From Planctomycetota bacterium (lineage in GTDB: Bacteria > Planctomycetota > Planctomycetia > Pirellulales > Pirellulaceae): 64,000 nt of DNA. A program made the translations under genes and the position numbers. The notes under the pieces were generated by a model. The model was not told where the DNA came from and searched no databases. It saw only the letters and a program-made list of their open reading frames with translations. Every line of letters starts with the position of its first letter. Position 1 is the stretch's first letter. The stretch is from NCBI GenBank assembly GCA_014381825.1, contig JACNKX010000069.1, forward strand, positions 1-64,000. Reading direction: 5' to 3'. Shown here in pieces: positions 52,766 to 61,789 of the stretch.

Positions 52766-53875
52766 TTGGCTACCGATACCACGACCGTCCACGTCGCGTT
52801 ATCCGAGCGTAGCTACGATATCGAAATCGGGCCGGGCCTGTTGGCTGACGCAGGCCAGTTCGTCCTTGATCGTACCGTCTTTAATCGCACAAAGTGCTCT
52901 CATGTCGTCGTAATCACCGATTCCAATGTCGAATCGCTGCACGGCCAGAGCGTTGTCAACAGTTTGGAGCAAGCGGGTATTCGCGTCGACATGGCAACCG
53001 TGCCAGCTGGTGAATCAACGAAATCCGCGTCGCATGCTGATCAGCTATGGAGGTTGATGCTGGAGTTCGGTGCCGACCGGAAATCCATCGTCGTCGCTGT
53101 CGGTGGCGGAGTTGTTGGCGACTTGGCGGGCTTCATCGCCGCGACGTATGGCCGGGGCATCCGATTCGTTCAAATTCCGACGACCTTGCTCGCACAGGTT
53201 GATTCGAGCGTGGGCGGCAAAGTCGGAATTAACTTGCCCGGTGCAAAGAATCTGGTCGGTGCATTTTGGCAGCCCGCTGCCGTGCTAGTCGATACCGACG
53301 TATTGAACACGTTGCCGATTCGTGACTATCGGTCTGGGTTGGCCGAAGTCGTGAAGTACGGAGTGATTCTCGATCCCGAGTTCTTCGAATATCTCGAAGC
53401 CAACGTTGACGGCCTGAATGATCGCGACACGAGCGTCATGCGTCACATCGTTGCTCGCAGTTGTGAATTGAAGGCGGAGGTCGTGGCGGCGGACGAACGC
53501 GAAGAAACGGGTCTGCGAGCAGTCTTGAACTACGGACACACCTTTTGTCACGCCGTCGAGGCGGAAACCGGGTACGGAACGTACCTTCACGGCGAAGCTG
53601 TTGCGATCGGCATGTTGTGTGCCTCGCGTCTCGCCGAATCAATGGGCCGAATCAACGCCGAGGCAACCCGCCGGCAGCAAGAGTTGCTTGAGGCTCTTGG
53701 ACTTCCGTTGGCCGTGCCCGACGTCAACCACGACGTCTTGATTCAATCGATGCAAAAGGACAAAAAGACCGAACACGGCAAGCTGCGCTTCGTGTTACCG
53801 ACTCGTCTCGGGCATGTCGAGCTTGTTTCGGACGTGCCCGAAGAACTCGTGCGAGCTGCGCTGATCACCAGCTAA
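52766..53875 (+). CDS. aroB: 3-dehydroquinate synthase
   Basis: A 369-residue NAD- and metal-dependent enzyme of the shikimate pathway that makes 3-dehydroquinate from DAHP. Seen: VITDSNVESLHGQSV, GESTKSASHADQLW, VVAVGGGVVGDLAGFIAATYGRG, FVQIPTTLLAQVDSSVGGKVGIN, and the metal ligands Glu in RSGLAEVVKYG(VI), His in LNYGHTFCHAVE and YLHGEAVAIGM. The start is TTG 52766 with GGGAGAG ahead. Standard length. Confidence 0.97.
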   Translation: MATDTTTVHVALSERSYDIEIGPGLLADAGQFVLDRTVFNRTKCSHVVVITDSNVESLHGQSVVNSLEQAGIRVDMATVPAGESTKSASHADQLWRLMLEFGADRKSIVVAVGGGVVGDLAGFIAATYGRGIRFVQIPTTLLAQVDSSVGGKVGINLPGAKNLVGAFWQPAAVLVDTDVLNTLPIRDYRSGLAEVVKYGVILDPEFFEYLEANVDGLNDRDTSVMRHIVARSCELKAEVVAADEREETGLRAVLNYGHTFCHAVEAETGYGTYLHGEAVAIGMLCASRLAESMGRINAEATRRQQELLEALGLPLAVPDVNHDVLIQSMQKDKKTEHGKLRFVLPTRLGHVELVSDVPEELVRAALITS

Positions 53876-53956
53876 CTTCTGCGCCCACATCTGTGAATTG
53901 CTGGACGCGACGGGTGGCACGGCTTACATTGTTTGCATCGTTTTCTTCTTGTTGCG

Positions 53957-55096
53957 ATGATGGGTATTACAGTGGCAGACGGGGTTGAATCAACACGAGA
54001 CGCGCTGGAAGCAGCCGTCCGATTGTCGCTCGTTCCTGGTGTCGGCCCGCGAACGCGTAAATCGCTGTTGGAGTGTCTCGGGTCTGCGGAATCGGTGTTC
54101 GAGGCTGCGCCAAATATCTTGCGGCAAGTCCCAGGAGTGGGCCACAAGTTAGTGCGAACCATTTCGGACGCTCGGACGAACATCGATGTTGCTGCTGAGC
54201 TACAGCTTTGTTCCGACAATGACATTTCGTTATTGCTGGACACGGATGATGGCTACCCGAAGCTGCTCAGCCAGATTCACGATCCGCCGGGTATTCTGTA
54301 TCTACAAGGGGAAATCAGACCGAGTGATGGGTTAGCGATCGCGATCGTTGGCACGCGGCATGCGACTCAGTATGGATTGCAACAAGCGGAGCGTTTGGCG
54401 GAAGGGCTGGCTCGCGCGGGCCTGACGATCGTCAGCGGATTGGCTCGCGGAATTGATGCAGCAGCGCATCGAGCTGCATTGCGAGCCGGTGGACGAACGC
54501 TGGCCGTGCTGGGTAGCGGCTTGCTTGAGATTTATCCGCCCGAGCATCGCGAGCTCAGCCGACAGGTAATCGAAAGCGGCGCTTTGATGAGCGAGGCTCC
54601 TCCACGAAGTCGTCCGGTCGCGGGAGCATTTCCTCAACGAAATCGCATCGTGACTGGTTTGAGCATGGGCGTAATCGTCGTCGAAGCCGCGCTGCGATCT
54701 GGCGCGCTGATCTCAGCCGAGCACGCTATGGAGCAAGGTCGCGAAGTGTTCGCCGTTCCTGGACGGGTTGATAGTCGCACGTCGCACGGTTGCCATCGAT
54801 TGTTGCGTGAGGGCGCGAAACTCGTAGAAAACGTCGATGATGTGTTGGAGGAGCTTGGACCGTTGTTCGCGTCAGCGCCTACCGATGACGGGCGAGAAGT
54901 GCGACATCCAGCTGAGTTACAGCTGAACGATCAAGAACAAGCCGTCCTCGATGCCATTCATCAAGAACCAACGACCATCGACGAAGTTGTGACCAACAGT
55001 GGCCTGCCGGTTCATCGTGTCTTGTCGACTGTCAGCGTGCTCGAAATGCGGCGACTTGTTCGACGAATCAGTGGTAATCAAGTCAGTCGGTACTAA
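53957..55096 (+). CDS. dprA: DNA-processing protein DprA
   Basis: About 379 residues. An N-terminal helix-hairpin-helix/SAM-like part (VPGVGPRTRKSLLECLGS, VPGVGHKLVRTI) is followed by the DprA Rossmann domain: VGTRHATQYG, SGLARGIDAAAHRAAL, AVLGSGLLEIYPPEH, SEAPPRSRPVAGAFPQRNRIVTGLS and VEAALRSGALISAEHAMEQGREVFAVPG. A C-terminal winged helix (DEVVTNSGLPVHRVLSTVSVL) follows. DprA loads RecA on transforming single-stranded DNA. Start uncertain among ATG 53957, ATG 53960 and GTG 53972. Its end overlaps the convergent BNR gene by 4 bases. Confidence 0.95.
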   Translation: MMGITVADGVESTRDALEAAVRLSLVPGVGPRTRKSLLECLGSAESVFEAAPNILRQVPGVGHKLVRTISDARTNIDVAAELQLCSDNDISLLLDTDDGYPKLLSQIHDPPGILYLQGEIRPSDGLAIAIVGTRHATQYGLQQAERLAEGLARAGLTIVSGLARGIDAAAHRAALRAGGRTLAVLGSGLLEIYPPEHRELSRQVIESGALMSEAPPRSRPVAGAFPQRNRIVTGLSMGVIVVEAALRSGALISAEHAMEQGREVFAVPGRVDSRTSHGCHRLLREGAKLVENVDDVLEELGPLFASAPTDDGREVRHPAELQLNDQEQAVLDAIHQEPTTIDEVVTNSGLPVHRVLSTVSVLEMRRLVRRISGNQVSRY

Positions 55097-56217
55097 GGAG
55101 CGAAACGAACACAATGGATCGGCGGTAGGTGATTCGAAATGCCTTCCCACGAGTCGCCACCGTCTTCAGAGATCCACAGCGAACCTGTTGTCGAGCCCAT
55201 CGCAAGGCGCTCGCCAGTGCCGTCGACATCCAAAGCGTGGCGGTAGACGATGTCGTAGCAATGACGATTGGGGAGGCCGTTCCCTGTCGCTTCAAACGAT
55301 TTGCCGCCGTCGCGTGTGCGAGTAACGACCAGCTTGCCATCGACCGGGACACGGCATTCGTCCTTTACTCCCGGAACAAACCAGGCAGTATCTGGATCGC
55401 GTGGATGCACCACGACCGCGAAGCCAAACGCGGACGGCTCGACATCCATGATCTCCTCCCACAGTTCGCCTCCGCTGGTCGAGCGAAAGATTCCATTGTG
55501 ATGTTGCACCCACAGCGTTTCCGGATTGGCTGGGCATTGCACCAAGCGATGTGGGTCTTGAACATTCGGATTGCCTGCTTCTTCGGGAGGTAAGTACTCG
55601 GCGCGCATCCCATCCGCTCGACAGTTCCACGTTTCGCCACCGTCTTCGGTCACCCAAGCGCCTCCGCAAGAGACGCCCAGCGTGACGTGCTGGCTGTTGC
55701 TCGGATGCACAGCGACTGAATGAATACCAGGACTGTCTTTGCCGCCGCCAAACCACTGCCATCGTTCTTCGCGCTCCCACAGCGAACGAATGATCTCCCA
55801 CGAATTGCCTCGATCTGTCGAACGAAATAACCCGCCCGGAATCGTCCCCGCCCACAACACGCCTGGTTCATCAGGTCCGCCGGGCGTCAGCTCCCAAATC
55901 TCCTTCAAGCTTGAAAAGTCGCGCGCTGCTCCCATTTCAGGTGACTCGCCTTGTCGCCTTTTATCTTCTTCGGTGAACGTCGGGTAAGTAGGAACTGCGC
56001 ATTCTTCCCAGCTCTTTCCGCCATCGCACGACCGCTGCAGCTTGACGCCGAAATGCCCATGATCGAACGCGACGTAGATCGCTGCGTCGCGCGGATCATG
56101 CAGCAACAGCGTCGCGTTCTCTCCTACGAAATCGACTTTCGATACATCCCACAAGTTGCCCGTGCGCTCGACCGTAAAGAATCCCTTGCGAGTTGCAGCG
56201 TAGAGACGATCACTCAT
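55093..56217 (-). CDS. BNR/Asp-box repeat beta-propeller protein (sialidase-like fold)
   Basis: A 374-residue protein without a signal peptide. Asp-box motifs recur: RSCDGGKSWEE, RSTDRGNSWEII, TEDGGETWNC, RSTSGGELWEE, RTRDGGKSFE and SEDGGDSWEG, spaced by about 45-60 residues, as in six- to eight-bladed propellers of the sialidase/vacuolar sorting type. The Arg triad of real sialidases is not obvious, so catalysis is not claimed. The next gene on the strand is a MoaD/ThiS-like sulfur carrier 75 bases upstream; this pairing recurs in several bacterial groups in my recollection, which suggests a functional link. Confidence 0.85.
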   Translation of the reverse strand: MSDRLYAATRKGFFTVERTGNLWDVSKVDFVGENATLLLHDPRDAAIYVAFDHGHFGVKLQRSCDGGKSWEECAVPTYPTFTEEDKRRQGESPEMGAARDFSSLKEIWELTPGGPDEPGVLWAGTIPGGLFRSTDRGNSWEIIRSLWEREERWQWFGGGKDSPGIHSVAVHPSNSQHVTLGVSCGGAWVTEDGGETWNCRADGMRAEYLPPEEAGNPNVQDPHRLVQCPANPETLWVQHHNGIFRSTSGGELWEEIMDVEPSAFGFAVVVHPRDPDTAWFVPGVKDECRVPVDGKLVVTRTRDGGKSFEATGNGLPNRHCYDIVYRHALDVDGTGERLAMGSTTGSLWISEDGGDSWEGISNHLPPIHCVRFAP

Positions 56218-56292
56218 CCGATTGCTCCTGTCTTGAACGGGACCATACCCGCGTCAATTGGACCGCAAAGGAGCCATGATTGGAAGCAGTGA

Positions 56293-56562
56293 TCAGCCGC
56301 CTGACAACGCCTGCATGACGTAGATTTCGCTCGAAGGCTCGACGAGATCGCCCAGCGTCTCGCGATCGTTAATCGCCTTGCCATCGACGAATACGACCAT
56401 GTGCTTGCGCAGCCGGTCTTGATCATCCAAGACGTAGCCTCGCAGTTGAGGATGCTCGACGAAAACCGCGTCAAGCGATTGCCGGACGGTTTCGCCACCG
56501 ATGACCGTTTCGGGACACTCAACGTGGCGTTTCAAGTTCGAAGTGAACACAACGCGAGGCAT
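56293..56562 (-). CDS. MoaD/ThiS-family ubiquitin-like protein
   Basis: An 89-residue beta-grasp protein: VVFTSNLKRHVECPETVIGG near the N-terminus, VFVEHPQLRGYVLDDQDRLRKHMVVFVDGKAI in the middle, and a C-terminal SGG (YVMQALSGG), the tail that is activated for sulfur transfer in MoaD/ThiS. It is separate from the thiS at 190-390. It lies upstream of the BNR-repeat gene on the minus strand. Its activating enzyme (MoeB/ThiF-like) and molybdopterin synthase large subunit are not in the window; it may instead serve another sulfur transfer or be a protein tag. Confidence 0.88.
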   Translation of the reverse strand: MPRVVFTSNLKRHVECPETVIGGETVRQSLDAVFVEHPQLRGYVLDDQDRLRKHMVVFVDGKAINDRETLGDLVEPSSEIYVMQALSGG

Positions 56563-56593
56563 GGTTGTAAATCGAGATTCTGTGAGCGACGTC

Positions 56594-58225
56594 TTACTCG
56601 GCGGCCGCTTCTTCTTTCTTAGCCTGCGGAAACAACTCTTGTGGTTGCGTGAGGTCCCAAACTCGAAGTGACTTGTGGCTGCCTGCCGCGAGTCGCTTTC
56701 CGTCAGGCGAGAACGAGACCGTCCAAACGGTGCTCTTAAAGCCGTTCAACGGTGTGGACTGCTTGCCAGAAAGATCCTTCAATGCGGCGGTCGAATCGGC
56801 CAATGCCTTCGTAGCCGCGTCTTTGGTCTGCTGGGCCGTGGTGAGGCTAGCAGTGAGATCGACAACAACTTTAGCAGCGGCAGCCTGCTCCTTCGTTGCA
56901 TCAGCTGAAGAACCAGCATTCAACTTCGTGACCAACGCGGTGAACTCCTTATCGGCTGCCAACGCTTTGGCTGCCTCGGCGGATGCTTTCGCTGCCTCGT
57001 CAGCTGCTTTCTTTGCTCCTTCGACGTCGACCTTCACAAAGCTATTGGCTTTGTTTTGCTCGGCAACTTGCTGACTTTGCGCCAACACTTCGGCAGCGAC
57101 ACGTGCTGGGACGACGGTGGCCAAGATATCAGCCTTTTGTTTCGCAGGTGCGATCTTCGGTTCGTTATCCGCGATTGTGTCCTCGGCCTTCTGAAGCTGG
57201 TCCTTGCTCTCTTTGACTTTGGCCGCAGCTTGTCCAACGCCGGGTGCGGCGGCGAGGGCTTGATCGACGTTCCAGGTGCGAATCGATCGATCGAGACTGC
57301 TTGTGGCGATCTTCTTACCATCGGGAGAAAAAGAGATGCCGCTAATCCAATCGGTGTGACCCGGCAATGCACCCAACAGCTTGCCGTTCGGCTCAAACAA
57401 TCGCAGCTGCCGATCGGCACCGCCTGTCGCAATCAAGTTGCCACCAAAGGCCACACACCACACAGCGTCTTCATGTCCTTCGAGCTTGGCGTTCTCTTTA
57501 CCGCTTTGCCAATCCCACAGCTTCACCGTCTTGTCGGTGCTAGCCGTTGCGAGCGTGTTGCCATCGGCGGAGAAAGCGACCTGATAGATGGCCGCTTCGT
57601 GAGCCTTCAGCTCTTTGGCTTCCTTCGGTCCTTCGAGGTCCCAAATAACCGCCGTTCCGTCTTCGCCAGCCGTCGCGAAATGTTTGCCTCCGGGATGGAA
57701 CGCGACACTTCGACACCAACCTTTGTGCTTCTCGAGAGTCGCGGTTGATTTCTTCTCGGCGACGTTCCAGACGATTACCTTGCCGTCATAGCCACTGGAT
57801 ACAAGCGTCGCGCCATCCGGCGAAAATGCGACGGACCAAACATTGCTTGTGTGGCCTTCAAGAGCCGCGATCAAGTTGCCACTCGTTGCGTCCCACAATA
57901 AGACATCGCCTGGTCGATACTGAAGACTTTGTCCACCCGCAGTCGCGATGATCGAACCGTCGGGCGAGTAAACAGCGGATGTAACCCAGCGCTCGTGCGT
58001 GGCGATGCTTTGAGCGGCGATCTCGGCAGCTTTCTCGGCAGCAGCTTTCTCGGCAGCAGCTTTCTCGGCAGCAGCTTTCTCGGCAGCCGCTTTCTCAGCA
58101 GCCGCCGTTTCGGCAGCAGCGGTCTCGACAGCAGCGGTCTCGGCAACTTCGTCGACCGCAACCGTGATTTGTGCTGACGCAATAACAAGTAGGATTGCGG
58201 CCAATGCCTGTGCAGAGCGAATCAT
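56594..58225 (-). CDS. Exported WD40 protein with an Ala/Glu/Lys repeat and coiled-coil insertion
   Basis: A 543-residue protein with a signal peptide (ALAAILLVIASAQITVAV). A five-residue repeat (AAAEK and variants) covers about 35-70. Six WD40 repeats follow (about 75-325; ending ...VLLWD, VIVWN, AVIWD, VKLWD, LRLFE, IRTWN). A 165-residue Ala/Lys/Glu coiled-coil insertion (about 330-495) interrupts the propeller. A seventh WD repeat closes it (TVWTVSFSPDGKRLAAGSHK...LRVWD). A propeller split by a long coiled coil is unusual. The 5' repeat also makes the DNA prone to slippage. An extended -10 promoter is found at 58294. Confidence 0.9.
   Translation of the reverse strand: MIRSAQALAAILLVIASAQITVAVDEVAETAAVETAAAETAAAEKAAAEKAAAEKAAAEKAAAEKAAEIAAQSIATHERWVTSAVYSPDGSIIATAGGQSLQYRPGDVLLWDATSGNLIAALEGHTSNVWSVAFSPDGATLVSSGYDGKVIVWNVAEKKSTATLEKHKGWCRSVAFHPGGKHFATAGEDGTAVIWDLEGPKEAKELKAHEAAIYQVAFSADGNTLATASTDKTVKLWDWQSGKENAKLEGHEDAVWCVAFGGNLIATGGADRQLRLFEPNGKLLGALPGHTDWISGISFSPDGKKIATSSLDRSIRTWNVDQALAAAPGVGQAAAKVKESKDQLQKAEDTIADNEPKIAPAKQKADILATVVPARVAAEVLAQSQQVAEQNKANSFVKVDVEGAKKAADEAAKASAEAAKALAADKEFTALVTKLNAGSSADATKEQAAAAKVVVDLTASLTTAQQTKDAATKALADSTAALKDLSGKQSTPLNGFKSTVWTVSFSPDGKRLAAGSHKSLRVWDLTQPQELFPQAKKEEAAAE
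58020..58135. repeat. 15-bp tandem repeats encoding AAAEK units
   Basis: The unit gcagctttctcggca is repeated about five times head to tail with small changes at the N-terminal end of the WD40 gene. It translates to Ala/Glu/Lys repeats after the signal peptide and may vary in copy number. Confidence 0.8.
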
Positions 58226-58293
58226 CGAACTCTCCCTCTAACGTTTCTTCAATAGCTGGTTGGTTAAGTTGAGACCTAGAAGTGGTCGTAGCG

Positions 58294-58302
58294 ATTATAG
58301 CA
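58294..58302 (-). promoter_or_regulatory. Extended -10 element of the WD40 gene
   Basis: On the minus strand, TGCTATAAT (58302 to 58294) is a perfect extended -10 (TGnTATAAT). It is about 70 bases upstream of ATG 58225. No good -35 at 17 bases was found, as is common for extended -10 promoters. Confidence 0.5.
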
Positions 58303-58355
58303 CGCAGAAATTGGCGATGCTGCAAGAACTTGTCAAACTCGTCTGCCGATCCAGA

Positions 58356-59081
58356 TCAGGCGACCAATGCCGCCAACATCCCGGATAGAACGATTCCGTC
58401 AAACGTGCCAGCCCCTCCAATGGACAGGACTCCCACAGAGATCCGGCTGATATCCCGGAGATGCAGCAGATCTGCACCGATCAGCGGCCCCGCTATCCCA
58501 GCGATGAACGCCACCGGAGCTCTGACGGGATCATATTCGGGGCCCATCAGCAACAGCCAAGTCACGCCGACCGAGACTGCCGGAGGCAAAACCGCGGGCA
58601 TCGCTATACCCAACCCTTGGATTGGTCGTGCGATTCGATAACAGACCAGGATATTGACGAGCGACGCGATAATGACCGCCCACATCGCGTGTGGCGCAGC
58701 CTGCGAGACGACAAGCACCTCGAAACCGGCCAGTGCCAACGGGATCAGGCAGCCGCCGAGATTGACCGCAATAATCGTCTCGGTCTTGGCTCGCCGCGCG
58801 AGTGGGACGCGGCCGAGCCAGCGATGCCACCGACTTTGTGCTTCAACTTGCTCGACTTCACGTTCCAGTCGCTGGACGGGAAAGTTGACGAAACCACCCG
58901 CAACGATTCCGATCATCACTCCGAAGCCGATGATGGGATGGAGATGTAGCTTCGTCAACGCGGTTTGCATGGCGTTTATCAGTACGAACGGCCACACGCA
59001 CATCGTGACCGCAACGATCGCGGCCAATAAACATCCGAGTTGGGGGAATCGTTGAGCCAGTAGGTCGCGTCGTGAAACCAT
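58356..59081 (-). CDS. DUF1614-like integral membrane protein
   Basis: A 241-residue protein with about six hydrophobic segments (LGCLLAAIVAVTMCVWPFVL, IIGFGVMIGIVAGGFVNFPV, TIIAVNLGGCLIPLALAGFE, VIIASLVNILVCYRIA, and two near the C-terminus with GPEYDPVRAPVAFIAGIAGPLIGADLLHL and SIGGAGTFDGIVLSGMLAA). The GGAGTFDGI(F/V)LSG block is the mark of DUF1614. Function unknown. The start is ATG 59081 (MVSRRDLLAQRF); the frame opening at 59189 overlaps the next small gene. Confidence 0.85.
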   Translation of the reverse strand: MVSRRDLLAQRFPQLGCLLAAIVAVTMCVWPFVLINAMQTALTKLHLHPIIGFGVMIGIVAGGFVNFPVQRLEREVEQVEAQSRWHRWLGRVPLARRAKTETIIAVNLGGCLIPLALAGFEVLVVSQAAPHAMWAVIIASLVNILVCYRIARPIQGLGIAMPAVLPPAVSVGVTWLLLMGPEYDPVRAPVAFIAGIAGPLIGADLLHLRDISRISVGVLSIGGAGTFDGIVLSGMLAALVA

Positions 59082-59121
59082 GCTGTCTACTTTGCACTCA
59101 CTAAGTGCAGTGATCCGCGGA

Positions 59122-59379
59122 CTAGTGAGCGGTCGTCGCGTCGCGATGGAATGCGTTCCAGGCCCAGGCCGAGAGAACGTACAGTCCACAAGCCTGCGAA
59201 CTCACGATCAAAGTGCTCACCGGATCCGCAGGAGTATTCACGATTGCCATGCCGACACAGGCAACAAACCCGAGCGCCCACAGCCATCGCTTGGTGACCA
59301 TGTATGTGATAGGCCAAGCGCCGATTGCGACGATTGCCAAAAGAGCCAGTTCCAGCGTGCCAATACTTCCGGTCATCAT
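59122..59379 (-). CDS. Small membrane protein
   Basis: An 85-residue protein with two or three hydrophobic stretches (ELALLAIVAIGAWPITYMV, WALGFVACVGMAIVNT, LIVSSQACGLYVLSAWAWNAF), start at ATG 59379. It lies about 40 bases upstream of the DUF1614-like gene on the same strand and so is probably co-transcribed. No family recognised. The codon use is like that of its neighbours. Confidence 0.65.
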   Translation of the reverse strand: MMTGSIGTLELALLAIVAIGAWPITYMVTKRWLWALGFVACVGMAIVNTPADPVSTLIVSSQACGLYVLSAWAWNAFHRDATTAH

Positions 59380-59717
59380 GTCTGCTCTCCTGAGTTGAAA
59401 TGCAGGCGGCCAATGTAGCCGCCGTTACTCGAATCCGGCGAGAGCAAACGACCGCCCAAATGGGGCATCGCAAGGACCGACACATGAAAGTCTATCAGAC
59501 ACGTCTTCGGCAACAAAGTTGGAATCTTGCCGCTATCGGCTAAACTCGTTCATTGAAATCGGTGAACAATTGAACGGTCGGTCCCATTGCCGACAGATTT
59601 GGATATATTGTGCGGTCAGCCACTCCACCGGGAGTTCCCTTTAACAGCGGACCATCCTCTAACCGCGCGGATCTTCGCAAGCTCCCTCGTTGCCACCGAT
59701 AAAAAAATAGGATTGAA
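59380..59717. other. 338-base intergenic region between divergent genes
   Basis: No gene is supported here. A small hairpin (ggcggc-caatgta-gccgcc, 59405-59423) and a TATATT (59604-59609) without a matching -35 are the only features. It must hold the promoters of the divergent small membrane protein and the dehydrogenase at 59718, and I could not place them. Confidence 0.4.
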
Positions 59718-60725
59718 ATGCCCACTTGCCTGATCGTCCCCGAATCGATGCGTGAAGTTCCGGAACGCTATGTCGACGTGCTACGGGAAGCGGGCTTTGA
59801 AATCGCCTATCCCAAGAATCCCGAACTCGCTCGGAACCTTGGCGGCGAAGCGGAGTTAATCGACGAGCTACAGGGCATCTCCGCTACGATCGCCGGCTCA
59901 GAAGGCTATACACCGAGCGTACTCGGAGCCTCACCACAACTTCGAGTGATTGCTCGGGCCGGAGTGGGGTACGACGGCGTTAATGTTCCTGCCGCGACCG
60001 AACATGCCATACCGGTGACGATCACTCCCACTGCGAACCACGAAGCCGTTGCCGAGATGACCTTGGCGTTAATGTTTGCCGCGTGTCGCATGATCGTTTC
60101 GAATGACAAGCAAGTGCGGGTCGGCAACTGGCCGCGTCGATTGCCTTTGGCGACGCGAGGAAAGACGATCGGGATCTTTGGGCTGGGGCGAATCGGTAGT
60201 AGCTTGGCCTATCGCGCTCACGCTCTAGGAATGCATGTCCTGGCGACGGAAAAGTTTCCGAATCCGGAGTTCGTTCGTGCGCACAAAATCGAACTAGTTG
60301 AGCTTAATCAGTTGCTCGCACAAAGCGACGTCATCAGCATCCACGCGCCGTTGACAGACGAAACTCGGGGGTTGTTTAATGCCAAGGCGTTTGCCAGCAT
60401 GAAGCCGGGCAGCATCTTCCTCAACACAGCTCGTGGTGGTTTGATGGTCGAAGCGGACCTCTATCAAGCGCTCAAATCGGGACATCTACACTCGGCCGGA
60501 TTGGATGTCTTTGAACAAGAGCCGCCATCCGCAGACAACCCACTCTTTCAACTCGACAACCTCGTCGTCAGTCCGCACATCGCCGGTGCCGATGAAACCT
60601 CGCTCGTTGCCATGGGTGTCGAGGCAGCCGAGTGCATCGCGGCACTCTACCGAAGCAGTTGGCCCGAAGGTGCCGTGGTGAACGACACCCTTAAAGGGAG
60701 CTTTCGCTGGGAACGCGGTGCTTGA
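59718..60725 (+). CDS. D-3-phosphoglycerate-dehydrogenase-like D-2-hydroxyacid dehydrogenase
   Basis: A 335-residue NAD-dependent dehydrogenase. Seen: KTIGIFGLGRIGSSLAYRAH (about 151-170), LNTARGGLMVEADLYQAL (catalytic Arg), GLDVFEQEPPSADNP (Glu) and VVSPHIAGADE (His). The N-terminal domain has the IARAGVGYDGVNVPAAT block of phosphoglycerate dehydrogenases. No ACT regulatory domain follows, so it may not be the biosynthetic SerA. The upstream Shine-Dalgarno is weak (AGGATTGAA). Confidence 0.88.
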   Translation: MPTCLIVPESMREVPERYVDVLREAGFEIAYPKNPELARNLGGEAELIDELQGISATIAGSEGYTPSVLGASPQLRVIARAGVGYDGVNVPAATEHAIPVTITPTANHEAVAEMTLALMFAACRMIVSNDKQVRVGNWPRRLPLATRGKTIGIFGLGRIGSSLAYRAHALGMHVLATEKFPNPEFVRAHKIELVELNQLLAQSDVISIHAPLTDETRGLFNAKAFASMKPGSIFLNTARGGLMVEADLYQALKSGHLHSAGLDVFEQEPPSADNPLFQLDNLVVSPHIAGADETSLVAMGVEAAECIAALYRSSWPEGAVVNDTLKGSFRWERGA

Positions 60726-60767
60726 TTAGCGATACGATTTGCGTCGGCGCGGAACAGTTTGCGTGTA

Positions 60768-61682
60768 TTATCGATTTCGCCAATCTACACCGGCGAGCGA
60801 AGCTAATGCCAATTGCAACGCATGCGTCCCGTCGCGACCGTGCCCTTGCGCTTGTAACGCTAGGTAGAGCTGATGCGACAAAGCCAAGCCCGGCAGGCAC
60901 AGGCCCAATCGTTTTGCCTCGTCAAGCGCGATCCCCATATCTTTGATGAAGTGCTCGACGAAGAAGCCAGGATCGAAATTATTGTCGATGATCCGAGGAC
61001 CGAGATTGGACAGCGACCAACTCCCGGCGGCTCCGGAGGCCACCGACTGCATTACCGTCTGGAGATCCAAGCCAGCCTTGTGGGCGTATAGAAGCGCTTC
61101 GCAAACACCGATCATGTTTGAAGCAATCAGCGTCTGGTTCACCATCTTCGTGTGCTGGCCAGCACCCGCGCCGCCCTGATAGACGATCGTCTTGCCCATT
61201 GCCTTCCAGCACGGCTGCAACGCGTCGACAACTTCCTGTTCACCACCGATCATGATCGACAAACGGGCTTCCTTCGCTCCGACGTCACCTCCCGACACCG
61301 GCGCATCAACGCTATGAACTCTGCGGGCTCTGGCGGCATCGGCGATTTCGACTGCCAGCGATGGTTCGCTGGTTGTCATGTCGACGAGGATGTTTCCAGC
61401 CTTGCTGCCCGCGAGAGCGCCTTCGGCACCAAGCATCACTTCACGAACGTCGCTGGGAAAACCAACGATCGAGAATACGACATCGCTTTGTTCGGCTACG
61501 GCCTTTGGACTCTCGGCCCAGTTCGCGCCTTTCGCGAGCAACGCATCCGCAGTGCTTTTGGTGCGGGTGTAGACCGTTGCGGCAAACCCTTGGTCGATCA
61601 AGTGTCCGCACATGCTGGACCCCATTACACCGAGACCAATCCAACCAATCTTTGTCTCGCCAGGTGCAATCTCGGTGGCCAT
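60768..61682 (-). CDS. NAD(P)-dependent beta-hydroxyacid dehydrogenase (3-hydroxyisobutyrate type)
   Basis: A 304-residue enzyme of the GarR/MmsB family. Seen: [21 protein letters not shown] at the N-terminus, [20 protein letters not shown] with the conserved S/G substrate loop, and the catalytic Lys in [18 protein letters not shown]. The substrate could be 3-hydroxyisobutyrate, tartronate semialdehyde or a related beta-hydroxyacid. The start is ATG 61682 ([14 protein letters not shown]), preferred over 61715. It converges on the dehydrogenase at 59718-60725 with a 42-base gap. Confidence 0.9.
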   Translation of the reverse strand: MATEIAPGETKIGWIGLGVMGSSMCGHLIDQGFAATVYTRTKSTADALLAKGANWAESPKAVAEQSDVVFSIVGFPSDVREVMLGAEGALAGSKAGNILVDMTTSEPSLAVEIADAARARRVHSVDAPVSGGDVGAKEARLSIMIGGEQEVVDALQPCWKAMGKTIVYQGGAGAGQHTKMVNQTLIASNMIGVCEALLYAHKAGLDLQTVMQSVASGAAGSWSLSNLGPRIIDNNFDPGFFVEHFIKDMGIALDEAKRLGLCLPGLALSHQLYLALQAQGHGRDGTHALQLALASLAGVDWRNR

Positions 61683-61789
61683 GCTTTCGATTCCTTTGTC
61701 TGTTCGGGGGAGCATAGTTTTGGGGCGATATTACACCACAATTCAAACAGACTCCAGCGGTCGGTATCGATCGAGCGACTGCCTCAGAT

